Below, in pieces: positions 52,730 to 59,478 of a DNA stretch of 64,000 bases (position 1 is its first letter; each line of letters starts with the position of its first letter). The position numbers and the translations under genes are program-made. Location of the stretch: NCBI GenBank assembly GCA_910578325.1, contig CAJTQT010000001.1:186001-250000 (forward strand). The letters run 5' to 3'. This DNA comes from an uncultured Christensenella sp. Lineage in GTDB: Bacteria; Bacillota; Clostridia; Christensenellales; CAG-917. The notes under the pieces are model-generated. The model was not told where the DNA came from. It saw only the letters and a program-made list of their open reading frames with translations, and did no database searches.

Positions 52730-52756
52730 AAAAGCGGGAAACATTTTCCCGCTTTT
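52730..52756 (+). terminator. Terminator after rubrerythrin
   Basis: AAAAGCGGGAAA/TTTCCCGCTTTT stem with a CAT loop. Confidence 0.92.
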
Positions 52757-52902
52757 GCCATTCTAATGACATATTCAATATTTTAAATGTGTAATAATGA
52801 TAGATAAACTGCTTATTTTGATTCAACTCCGTTTCAATTGCATAATAGAAATATAAACCTCGTCGTCATATTTTCTATTTTCAAGAGTGATTATGCGACA
52901 AC

Positions 52903-52944
52903 TTATTCGAACGCAAAATCCTTGATGTAATCATATTCTTTCAT
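52903..52944 (-). pseudogene. 13-codon deletion remnant of a third immunity-like gene
   Basis: ATG at 52944 to TAA at 52903 reads MKEYDYIKDFAFE. The first eight codons match the start of the two paralogues upstream (MKEYDYVK) and the last codons their common end (HLAFE). AGAGG lies at the same distance as in the intact copies, and the gap to the previous stop (34 bp) is also the same. An internal deletion of about 120 codons explains all of this. Confidence 0.75.
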
Positions 52945-52978
52945 TTGTTTTTCCTCTAATGCAAACACTTAATGGTGA

Positions 52979-53380
52979 TTATTCAAACGCAAGATGACTT
53001 TGATATATATCAAAATAAATATACTCGCTATCTTCACTTTCTTTGTCAAATCTGACGCGCCAGTAATTCTCTTGTTCGCCTTTTTCACATATAACGCCGT
53101 GCCAACCTTTTTTTATACCATATTCTTCATATTTATCCGTATAAAGCAACACTCGTGTTCCAACCTGTCTTACAGGCGCTTCCCAAAATACTTCCAAATC
53201 ACTTTCATTTATAGACGTACAAATCACGTCATCATCATCCACTTCGTAATCGAAGCAAACAAGCCTTTGATTGTATATTATTCTCGGGTCACATATCCAA
53301 CCGATTCTACCCTTATGCACGCCGTCCCTGGCATATTTTTCTTTTTCTACCGTCACCTTAACGTAATCATATTCTTTCAT
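52979..53380 (-). CDS. Immunity-like small protein, copy 2 (tandem paralogue)
   Basis: A 133-residue acidic cytoplasmic protein, roughly two-thirds identical by eye to the next gene. Two SH3/KOW-like repeats are visible: KYARDGVHKGRIGWICDPRI with QRLVCFDYEV (residues about 14-45), and TDKYEEYGIKKGWHGVICEK with WRVRFDKE (about 80-115). Both end HLAFE. AGAGG precedes the ATG, 34 bp after copy 1. There is no export signal. Tandem small acidic paralogues behind a toxin-like gene are typical of immunity arrays, but this is inference. Confidence 0.7.
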   Translation of the reverse strand: MKEYDYVKVTVEKEKYARDGVHKGRIGWICDPRIIYNQRLVCFDYEVDDDDVICTSINESDLEVFWEAPVRQVGTRVLLYTDKYEEYGIKKGWHGVICEKGEQENYWRVRFDKESEDSEYIYFDIYQSHLAFE

Positions 53381-53414
53381 TTGTTTTTCCTCTAATGCAA
53401 ATACTTAGATGTGA

Positions 53415-53813
53415 TTATTCGAACGCAAGATGCTTTTCGTATATATTATAATAAATTTCTTCGCTGTCTTCGCTTTCTTTGTCAAATCGGACAAGCCATT
53501 GTCCCTCTTGCTCGCCTTTTTGACATACAAATCCACGCCAACCTTTTTTTATACCGTATTCTTCATATTTATCGGTATATAGTAACACTCTTGTTCCTAT
53601 CTGCATTACTGGTGCTTCTTCCACCACCTCTAAATCCTCTATTTTTACCTCAATAATAGGATACATAGGAAATATATCATCATCAAAACATACTAATCTT
53701 TGTCCGTTTATAATCCGAGGGTCGCATATCCAACCGCATATCCCTTTATGTACTCCGTGTTTTGCATACCTTTCTTTTTCTACTATCAATCTTACAGTAT
53801 CATATTCTTTCAT
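53415..53813 (-). CDS. Immunity-like small protein, copy 1
   Basis: A 132-residue protein with the same two KOW-like repeats as its paralogue (KYAKHGVHKGICGWICDPRI-like and TDKYEEYGIKKGWRGFVCQK). The start at 53813 has GGGAGG four bases upstream, and the ATG overlaps the stop of the preceding toxin-like frame (ATGA), so translation is coupled. The longer frame from 53873 lies inside the toxin-like gene and is rejected. A cytoplasmic partner or antidote of that gene is inferred. Confidence 0.75.
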   Translation of the reverse strand: MKEYDTVRLIVEKERYAKHGVHKGICGWICDPRIINGQRLVCFDDDIFPMYPIIEVKIEDLEVVEEAPVMQIGTRVLLYTDKYEEYGIKKGWRGFVCQKGEQEGQWLVRFDKESEDSEEIYYNIYEKHLAFE

Positions 53814-54402
53814 TCTGACCTCCCAACAAATGAAGTTACAAGTTGTATTTCTCCGTCCGGATACACCATCCATCCAGAATAAAACTTTGCCGATTCGCTA
53901 CTTCCTTTTTTCGGTAACGTTATTTCAATATTTATAATCTGCCCGTAGTTTAGCATTGATACTAAAACAAATTCGCCTTTAGAATATTTTTCTTTTGCCT
54001 GACTGCAAAACTCTGAAATTAGATAATCAGCATCCATCATACCATATCCCCAGCCTGAAAACAATTGGCTTTTATCATTTTTTTCTGAAATCTCAATGTA
54101 TATATTTTGAACTTTTCCTCACTGCAATTTGCGGAAAATTCTATATATTGCACGGGCATAAGCCAACAGTGACAGTTTGGATGAAGCGGCGGTTGCGGCG
54201 AGTTGTTTGCAGGGAAACAGCAGCCGTTCATATTCATACACTTCGCGCAGTGGTCCACAAGTTTTGCGTTTGCCAGGTTAGCATTTGCTTTCTTTTCTTC
54301 CGAAGTATATGCACGACGCGTTCCCTCATGTATCCATTTTACCCAACCTCTTTTTTCAAAAAGTCCCAACACCATAGATTCGATGTCTTTAAAATTTTTC
54401 AC
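53810..54402 (-). pseudogene. Zinc-finger/DUF6883-like toxin-type gene with a frameshift at A7
   Basis: A GTG at 54402 with AGAGAGG upstream opens a frame whose first about 105 residues contain CAKCMNMNGC and PPLHPNCHCWLMP. This Cys/His pattern is known from phage Mu gpF-like head proteins and polymorphic toxins. At an A7 run (T7 on the plus strand, 54078-54084) a -1 shift moves into the frame that ends at 53810, which continues KSQLFSGWGYGMMDADYLI and SGWMVYPDGEIQLVTSF, resembling DUF6883. Joined, the product is about 197 residues. Without the shift the first frame stops at 54037. One lost A, phase variation, programmed slippage or a sequencing error would each explain it. Confidence 0.65.
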
Positions 54403-54595
54403 AAATCTTCCTCTCTCTTACACCGGATTGAGGAAAGCAAACGGCGCACCGTTTTGCGCCGCCGACAAAAAAGCGAACGGTCACATTAAGGACGCGTCCA
54501 CTTTATTCGCATTTCTTTCCTTGCGGATAATCTACAATACGATTCCCGCAAAGACTAAATTATTATGTCAAAAATTTTTAGATATACAATTTGAT

Positions 54596-55291
54596 TCAGT
54601 TGTAGCCGCGAAGCCCGACTTTGCCGACCTTGCCCTCGAACGCTTTCATAAACTCCTGCGCGACTTCCTTTTCTATCGGGTGATAACCGTGCGAAATACA
54701 GCCCTCGCTGTCTTTATAGTTCTGCATATAATAGGCTTTTGCTCCGCTTATCCAATCCGCGATTTTCATCATATCTTCCGCTGTATGAAATTCCTTTATT
54801 ATCGTAGTGCGATATTCGTGATTTACGCCGCTGTCCTTTATAATACGCATACTGAGATTGATTTTGTCTAAATCCACGCTTTTAAGTCCGGTTGTAAACT
54901 CATACTTTTCGGGGCTGTTTTTGACGTCCATAGCAACGTAATCCACAAGTCCGTCCGACAGCAGATTTCGGAGCACGTCGGGGCGCAGTCCGTTGGTGTC
55001 GAGTTTGGTGATATATCCCAAATCCTTTACTCGGCGGAGAAAATCCGCAAGGTCGGGTTGAAGCGTCGCCTCGCCGCCCGTCACGCTCACGGCGTCCACA
55101 AGTCCTTTGCGCTTTTTAAGGTAATCCATAACTTCGGCGTCGTCAATCTGCCCCGATTTTACGTCGCCTATTACGAGCGCGCCGTTATGACAGAACGGAC
55201 ACCGCATATTGCATCCGCCCGTAAACACCGTACAGCAAATCTTGCCTTCGAAATCTACCATTGAAAATTTTTCATAACCGTTTATCTTCAT
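54596..55291 (-). CDS. Anaerobic ribonucleotide reductase activating protein (NrdG-like radical SAM)
   Basis: A 231-residue radical SAM enzyme. The cluster motif CNMRCPFCHN (about residues 27-36) follows the typical KINGYEKFSMVDFEGKICC start. GGEATLQPDL is the SAM-binding GGE. TKLDTNG and YVAMDVKN follow, and the C-terminal QNYKDSEGC has a further Cys. It matches the NrdG2-type activases that generate the glycyl radical in class III ribonucleotide reductase; no nrdD is in this window, and other glycyl-radical activases are similar. No ribosome site precedes the ATG; an extended -10 ends six bases before it. Confidence 0.85.
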   Translation of the reverse strand: MKINGYEKFSMVDFEGKICCTVFTGGCNMRCPFCHNGALVIGDVKSGQIDDAEVMDYLKKRKGLVDAVSVTGGEATLQPDLADFLRRVKDLGYITKLDTNGLRPDVLRNLLSDGLVDYVAMDVKNSPEKYEFTTGLKSVDLDKINLSMRIIKDSGVNHEYRTTIIKEFHTAEDMMKIADWISGAKAYYMQNYKDSEGCISHGYHPIEKEVAQEFMKAFEGKVGKVGLRGYN

Positions 55292-55297
55292 ATTAAA

Positions 55298-55306
55298 ATT
55301 ATAACA
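55298..55306 (-). promoter_or_regulatory. Extended -10 promoter giving a leaderless transcript
   Basis: On the minus strand TGTTATAAT (55298-55306) is the TGn extended -10. Only TTTAAT separates it from the ATG of the NrdG-like gene, so transcription should start at the A of the ATG. The -35 (TTTCAA) is weak. Confidence 0.65.
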
Positions 55307-55471
55307 CAGTTGCCACCGCTTTGAAAGCAAATTATCGCTCCGTTGCGCAAATTACGCGTTATTTAATTTACACGCGCGCACGGAAATGATATACTAATAA
55401 ACCGATAAAGCAATAATATATTATGCGCAACCTCGCCGCAGTGAAAAATGCGGAATTTCCCGAAGCGAGTG

Positions 55472-55500
55472 TTGGCAAAAATCTGATTCCGACATATAAT
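55472..55500 (+). promoter_or_regulatory. Promoter-like sequence touching the first chromate transporter gene
   Basis: TTGGCA (55472-55477), 17 bp, TATAAT (55495-55500), one base before the ATG at 55502. If active, it would start transcription a few bases inside the gene, so either it is not used or another start is used. Confidence 0.45.
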
Positions 55501-55501
55501 T

Positions 55502-56299
55502 ATGAGCAAATTTAAAGGACCGAAACGCCCCGTCGGGCAAATAATAAAAGAACTGTTTACGCTGTTTTTGGTATTTTTCAAAATCGGACTGTTTTCATTC
55601 GGCGGCGGATACGCTATGCTGACTCTCATCGAAGCCGAAGTTGTCGACAAGCATAAGTGGATAACTAAATCCGAACTCGGCGATATCTTCGCCATTGCCG
55701 AAAGCACTCCCGGCCCTATTGCGGTCAACACGGCGACGTTTATCGGAACAAACCGCCTCGGGATTTTCGGCGGAGTCGTTGCGACTCTGGGCGTAGTGAT
55801 GCCGTCATTTATTATTATCGTTGCGCTGTCATACGTGCTCAATCTCGTAAAGGACAATAAGTGGGTGGGATTCCTGTTCAAAGGCATCCGCATCGGAGTG
55901 CTCGTACTCATCGCAAAGGCGGTTTTCTCATTCTTCAAGGATATGAAAAAAACACTGTTTTCTTTCGCGATAATGATTATATCGTTTGTCATCGTATTCT
56001 TCTTTAAAGCGGACGTAATATATGTAATACTGGGGACGATTGCCGTATGTTCGATTGCCGTGGCTGTCACAACGTACGTAAATAACAGACGGTTTCACAC
56101 CGTAGGCACACCGGAATATTATAATGAGCGCGTGGGCAAGCCGATAGTGCAAAACGAAGAGTATTTTTCACAAAAAGCAGTTGATAACCGTCAAATAATC
56201 ATCAAAACCTGCGATTGTGAAAATATCGCGCAGGTTAACGATTCCGAAAACGTGGGCGATTCTCAGCCGTGCGTTGGTAACGGAGGTGACGCAGAATGA
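55502..56299 (+). CDS. Chromate transporter family protein (first half of a ChrA pair)
   Basis: A 265-residue membrane protein with about six helices of the short-chain CHR family. The motifs are FFKIGLFSFGGGYAMLTLI and FAIAESTPGPIAVNTATFIG, then GIFGGVVATLGVVMPSF. Short CHR proteins work as pairs of oppositely oriented halves. The second half overlaps its stop by ATGA. The C-terminal about 70 residues are hydrophilic and unusual for the family. Exchange of chromate/sulfate or other oxyanions is the family activity. No ribosome site is seen at the ATG. Confidence 0.88.
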   Translation: MSKFKGPKRPVGQIIKELFTLFLVFFKIGLFSFGGGYAMLTLIEAEVVDKHKWITKSELGDIFAIAESTPGPIAVNTATFIGTNRLGIFGGVVATLGVVMPSFIIIVALSYVLNLVKDNKWVGFLFKGIRIGVLVLIAKAVFSFFKDMKKTLFSFAIMIISFVIVFFFKADVIYVILGTIAVCSIAVAVTTYVNNRRFHTVGTPEYYNERVGKPIVQNEEYFSQKAVDNRQIIIKTCDCENIAQVNDSENVGDSQPCVGNGGDAE

Positions 56300-56925
56300 T
56301 TGAACTTTGCTTTGACCTCTTCTGGACGTTTTTTAAAATCGGACTGTTTACCATAGGCGGCGGACAGGCTATGATTCCGATGATTATGACCAACGTCGTC
56401 GATAAAGGCTGGCTCGACCAGACCGCGCTTATCGACTTCATCGCCATAAGCGAAAGCACTCCGGGGCCGTTTGCCGTCAACATCGCGACTTATACGGGGC
56501 TGGAAACCGTGGCTGCGCAATTCGGCGACGCGGCAGGCATATTCGGAGCGTTCTGTGCCACGCTCGGCGTTGTTCTGCCCTCGGTGATAATCATTATTCT
56601 CGTCGCAAAACTGCTATCCAATTTTATGAAACGCAAAGCCGTCGGCGAGGTGTTTACGGGAGTACGGTCTACCGTTACGGGACTTCTTTTGTCTGTTTTT
56701 GTGTCGCTCGTACTGACAATGCTGTTCGGAATTACCGATATACGCAACACGGGCGCGGTTAGCGTTGACTGGATCGGAATAATCCTGTTTGCATTCATAT
56801 TCCCGATTTCGTTCATAAAAATCAAAGGTAAAAAGATGAAACCCATTCTGCTCGTCATACTCTCCGCCGCCCTCGGAGTACTTTGTTACGGACTGTGCGA
56901 CCATTTCGGCGCACACTTCGTGTGA
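56296..56925 (+). CDS. Chromate transporter family protein (second half)
   Basis: A 209-residue paralogue of the preceding protein with TFFKIGLFTIGGGQAMIPM, FIAISESTPGPFAVNIATY and GAFCATLGVVLPSVIIII. It has about six membrane helices and no hydrophilic tail. The start overlaps the previous stop (ATGA), so both halves are made in equal amounts. GGAGGTGACGCAG provides the ribosome site inside the upstream gene. Its final codons overlap the first unit of a 44-bp tandem repeat. Confidence 0.9.
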   Translation: MIELCFDLFWTFFKIGLFTIGGGQAMIPMIMTNVVDKGWLDQTALIDFIAISESTPGPFAVNIATYTGLETVAAQFGDAAGIFGAFCATLGVVLPSVIIIILVAKLLSNFMKRKAVGEVFTGVRSTVTGLLLSVFVSLVLTMLFGITDIRNTGAVSVDWIGIILFAFIFPISFIKIKGKKMKPILLVILSAALGVLCYGLCDHFGAHFV

Positions 56926-57083
56926 TTTATATTTCTTTTCGTTTCTGTTTTACTGCATACTTCGTGTGATTTCTATTTCTTTCCGTTCCTATTTACTGCG
57001 CATTTTGTGTGACTGTTATTTTTTATTCTTCCCATTATACTCCACGCTTTCTGTGAGTAATATTTCTATTCGTTTCTATCGTT
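56911..57083 (+). repeat. Four degenerate 44-bp tandem repeats
   Basis: Units at 56911-56954, 56955-56997, 56998-57041 and 57042-57083 each start GCrCayTTCGTGTGA or close and continue with TATTTCTwTtCgTTyC. Unit 1 includes the last five codons and stop of the second ChrA gene. The array appears to have grown from that gene end into the 357-bp spacer. Confidence 0.8.
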
Positions 57084-57200
57084 TTTTGAAATCCACACTT
57101 GAATATTTTGTTCTATCATATCATTTGCAATCTCGATAAACAGGCTTGACCTAATTGCAGAATACGTAAAATACGGTGCAAAATTATTTAAATTTGGGTA

Positions 57201-57229
57201 TTGTGTTATACGTTTTGATAATATATAAT
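57201..57229 (+). promoter_or_regulatory. Promoter of the sugar permease
   Basis: TTGTGT (57201-57206), 17 bp, TATAAT (57224-57229). Confidence 0.75.
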
Positions 57230-57282
57230 AATTAAAGTGATTTTAATCTATCACGCTCGCATAAGCGAAGAGGAGAAAATTT

Positions 57283-59343
57283 ATGAGAAAAAAAGCGAAA
57301 GAGGCGGCGCCTTTGCTTGATGAGCAAGGAAGAAAACCGCTAAAACTCGACTATCCGCAGACTATCAAAGTCGGATTTGCATTTGCAATCATCATGCTGT
57401 TCTGGACGGCATACGACTTTGTTGTTCCGCTTCTTCTGGAACACGCGTACGGTCTGCCAAACTCACTGCGCGGTCTTATCATGGGACTTGACAACTTGCT
57501 GTCGCTCTTTATGCTTCCGCTCTTCGGCAGACTTTCCGATAACGCTCACGGCAAACTTGCAAAAAAATTCGGCAAGCGCACTCCGTTTATCGTCATCGGC
57601 ACTCTGGCGTCGGTCATACTTATGGTATTCGTTCCCGTTGCTACGCTCAACCAGCAGAAAAACGCCAACGACTACATAGCGAAATTCGAAAGCAGTCTGA
57701 GCGAGGTTGTCACAGACGAAAACGGCAACGAAATGACAAACCTCGAAAGTTTGCTCACAAACTGGTATGACAGCGGCAACAAGAACTACTGCGACAAGAG
57801 TTTTCTTGAAATGAACCACATTTCCAAAGACTACTACGTTTCGCTCAGTTTCGACGGGAATTTCTCCTCCCAAAAAGCAGTTTTAAATATGCTCGGCAAC
57901 GAAACGTACTATTACGTTATCGACGGCGAAAAGGTGCAGGTCAATCTTGAAGACACCGCACCGACGGGCGAAACCTATCAGACGATAAAAAACAAAAACG
58001 CCGACTATAAAAAGTATGTCGAAAGCGGAATGAACAACTATAAAAGCGACCTCATCTACGAAAATGTCACCAAAGTGTCGGGCGGCGCAAGCATAGGCAT
58101 TTATATGGTCATACTGCTTCTCGTCCTTGTGGCTATGGCGACTTTCCGTTCTCCCGCGGTCGCGCTTATGCCTGACGTCACGCCAAAGCCTCTGCGCTCG
58201 CAGGGCAACGCAATGATAAACCTTTGCGGCGGCGTGGGCGGCGCAATCGCATTCCTTATATATACGGTAGTGCTGTTCGGCAACAGTATCAACAACTACG
58301 TCATTATCTTCTCCTGCGTGGGCGCGGGTATGCTACTGCTGCTGGCAGGCTTCCTCGCGCTTGTCAAGGAACGGAAAATGGTCGACAAGTGTCAGGAAAT
58401 CTGTAAGGAATACGGTATAGACGACTTCGCCGATGACGAAAACGCCGCCGAAACCCAAAACGCTCTTGCAGACGAATCGGCAGAATTTGCGGTCGAAGAC
58501 GGTCCGGCAGTCGACGCGATTATGACGGATACCTCCGGCAATTTCGTTGCGGATATGCCCGAAACGCCCGATAGCGCGGAGGAACTCTCCCCCGATACTC
58601 TCGAATTCGCGAGAGAAGTAGTCAAAAACAACAAAACAAAACGCAAGTCTCCCAAAGAATGGTGGGCTGAAAAAACTCCCGAAGACAAGGCGAAACTACG
58701 CTCGTTCTGGCTCATTCTCGCGTCCATATTTATGTGGTTTATGGGTTACAACGCCATATCGAGCAACCTCTCCGTTTATACCACCAAAGCCCTCAACCTG
58801 TCGGCAGGCATCGCGTCCATTATCTCGGGCGTGAGTATGGGAATCAGCGCAATCGCGTTTATCCCCGTAGGTTACATGGCGGCAAAGATAGGAAGAAGAA
58901 AATCAATAATCATAGGTTTTGCTATGGCGGTCGTATCGTTTGTGCTGATTTTCGCGTTTGTCAAACCCGACAATAACGCGATGATTCCCGCAGTTCTGTT
59001 CGCCCTCTTCTACCTCATCTCCGGCTTCGGCTTGATTATCGCGAACGTAAACACCTTCCCGATGGTCACGGAACTTTCAACTTCGAAAACCCTAGGACAG
59101 TATACGGGCTACTATTATATGGCAACAATGTCCGCTCAGGCAATAACTCCGTTTATCGCAGGTCTTGTTATGGACTATATCTCCAACACCGCACTGTTTA
59201 TGTACAGCGCAATCTGCGTAGTGATTGCTATCGTGCTTATGATTTTCGTCAAACACGGCGACAGCGTGATTATCGGCAAGGGCAGAAAACTTACAAAGGA
59301 AGAGAAAAAACAAATCCGCCTCGATTCTCTCGACGCAGACTGA
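57283..59343 (+). CDS. MFS sugar permease, SLC45/GPH-like, with two large insertions
   Basis: A 686-residue major facilitator. The first helices carry FWTAYDFVVPLLLEHAYG and GLDNLLSLFMLPLFGRLSD with the MFS A-like motif AKKFGKRTPFIVIG. A hydrophilic insert of about 145 residues (about 122-268) sits between helices 3 and 4 and is predicted outside. An acidic loop of about 100 residues (about 365-465, rich in DDENAAET-type stretches) separates the two halves inside. The second half has GYNAISSNLSVY and a second GRRKS motif. The neighbouring GH13 amylase and glycogen phosphorylase suggest maltose or maltodextrin uptake. GAGGAG precedes the ATG. Confidence 0.82.
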   Translation: MRKKAKEAAPLLDEQGRKPLKLDYPQTIKVGFAFAIIMLFWTAYDFVVPLLLEHAYGLPNSLRGLIMGLDNLLSLFMLPLFGRLSDNAHGKLAKKFGKRTPFIVIGTLASVILMVFVPVATLNQQKNANDYIAKFESSLSEVVTDENGNEMTNLESLLTNWYDSGNKNYCDKSFLEMNHISKDYYVSLSFDGNFSSQKAVLNMLGNETYYYVIDGEKVQVNLEDTAPTGETYQTIKNKNADYKKYVESGMNNYKSDLIYENVTKVSGGASIGIYMVILLLVLVAMATFRSPAVALMPDVTPKPLRSQGNAMINLCGGVGGAIAFLIYTVVLFGNSINNYVIIFSCVGAGMLLLLAGFLALVKERKMVDKCQEICKEYGIDDFADDENAAETQNALADESAEFAVEDGPAVDAIMTDTSGNFVADMPETPDSAEELSPDTLEFAREVVKNNKTKRKSPKEWWAEKTPEDKAKLRSFWLILASIFMWFMGYNAISSNLSVYTTKALNLSAGIASIISGVSMGISAIAFIPVGYMAAKIGRRKSIIIGFAMAVVSFVLIFAFVKPDNNAMIPAVLFALFYLISGFGLIIANVNTFPMVTELSTSKTLGQYTGYYYMATMSAQAITPFIAGLVMDYISNTALFMYSAICVVIAIVLMIFVKHGDSVIIGKGRKLTKEEKKQIRLDSLDAD

Positions 59344-59396
59344 TTCCGTATCTCGGATCAAAAGCAATTACAGCGATAAATAACTTATATTAAACG

Positions 59397-59422
59397 AAAA
59401 GCACTTCTTCGGAAGTGCTTTT
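59397..59422. terminator. Terminator between permease and amylase genes
   Basis: AAAAGCACTTC-TTCG-GAAGTGCTTTT; a UUCG tetraloop with A/T runs on both sides serves both convergent genes. Confidence 0.93.
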
Positions 59423-59478
59423 CAATATTTGCAGTTTTGATTTATGTTTACGGCTTTGATTTATATATGTTAACCGTT

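Noticed and set aside
54436..54490. Short minus-strand frame (PFAFLSAAQNGAPFAFLNPV) between the NrdG-like and toxin-like genes
   Set aside because: An in-frame TGA lies directly upstream and there is no start or ribosome site. It could be a gene relic, but nothing supports a specific identity.
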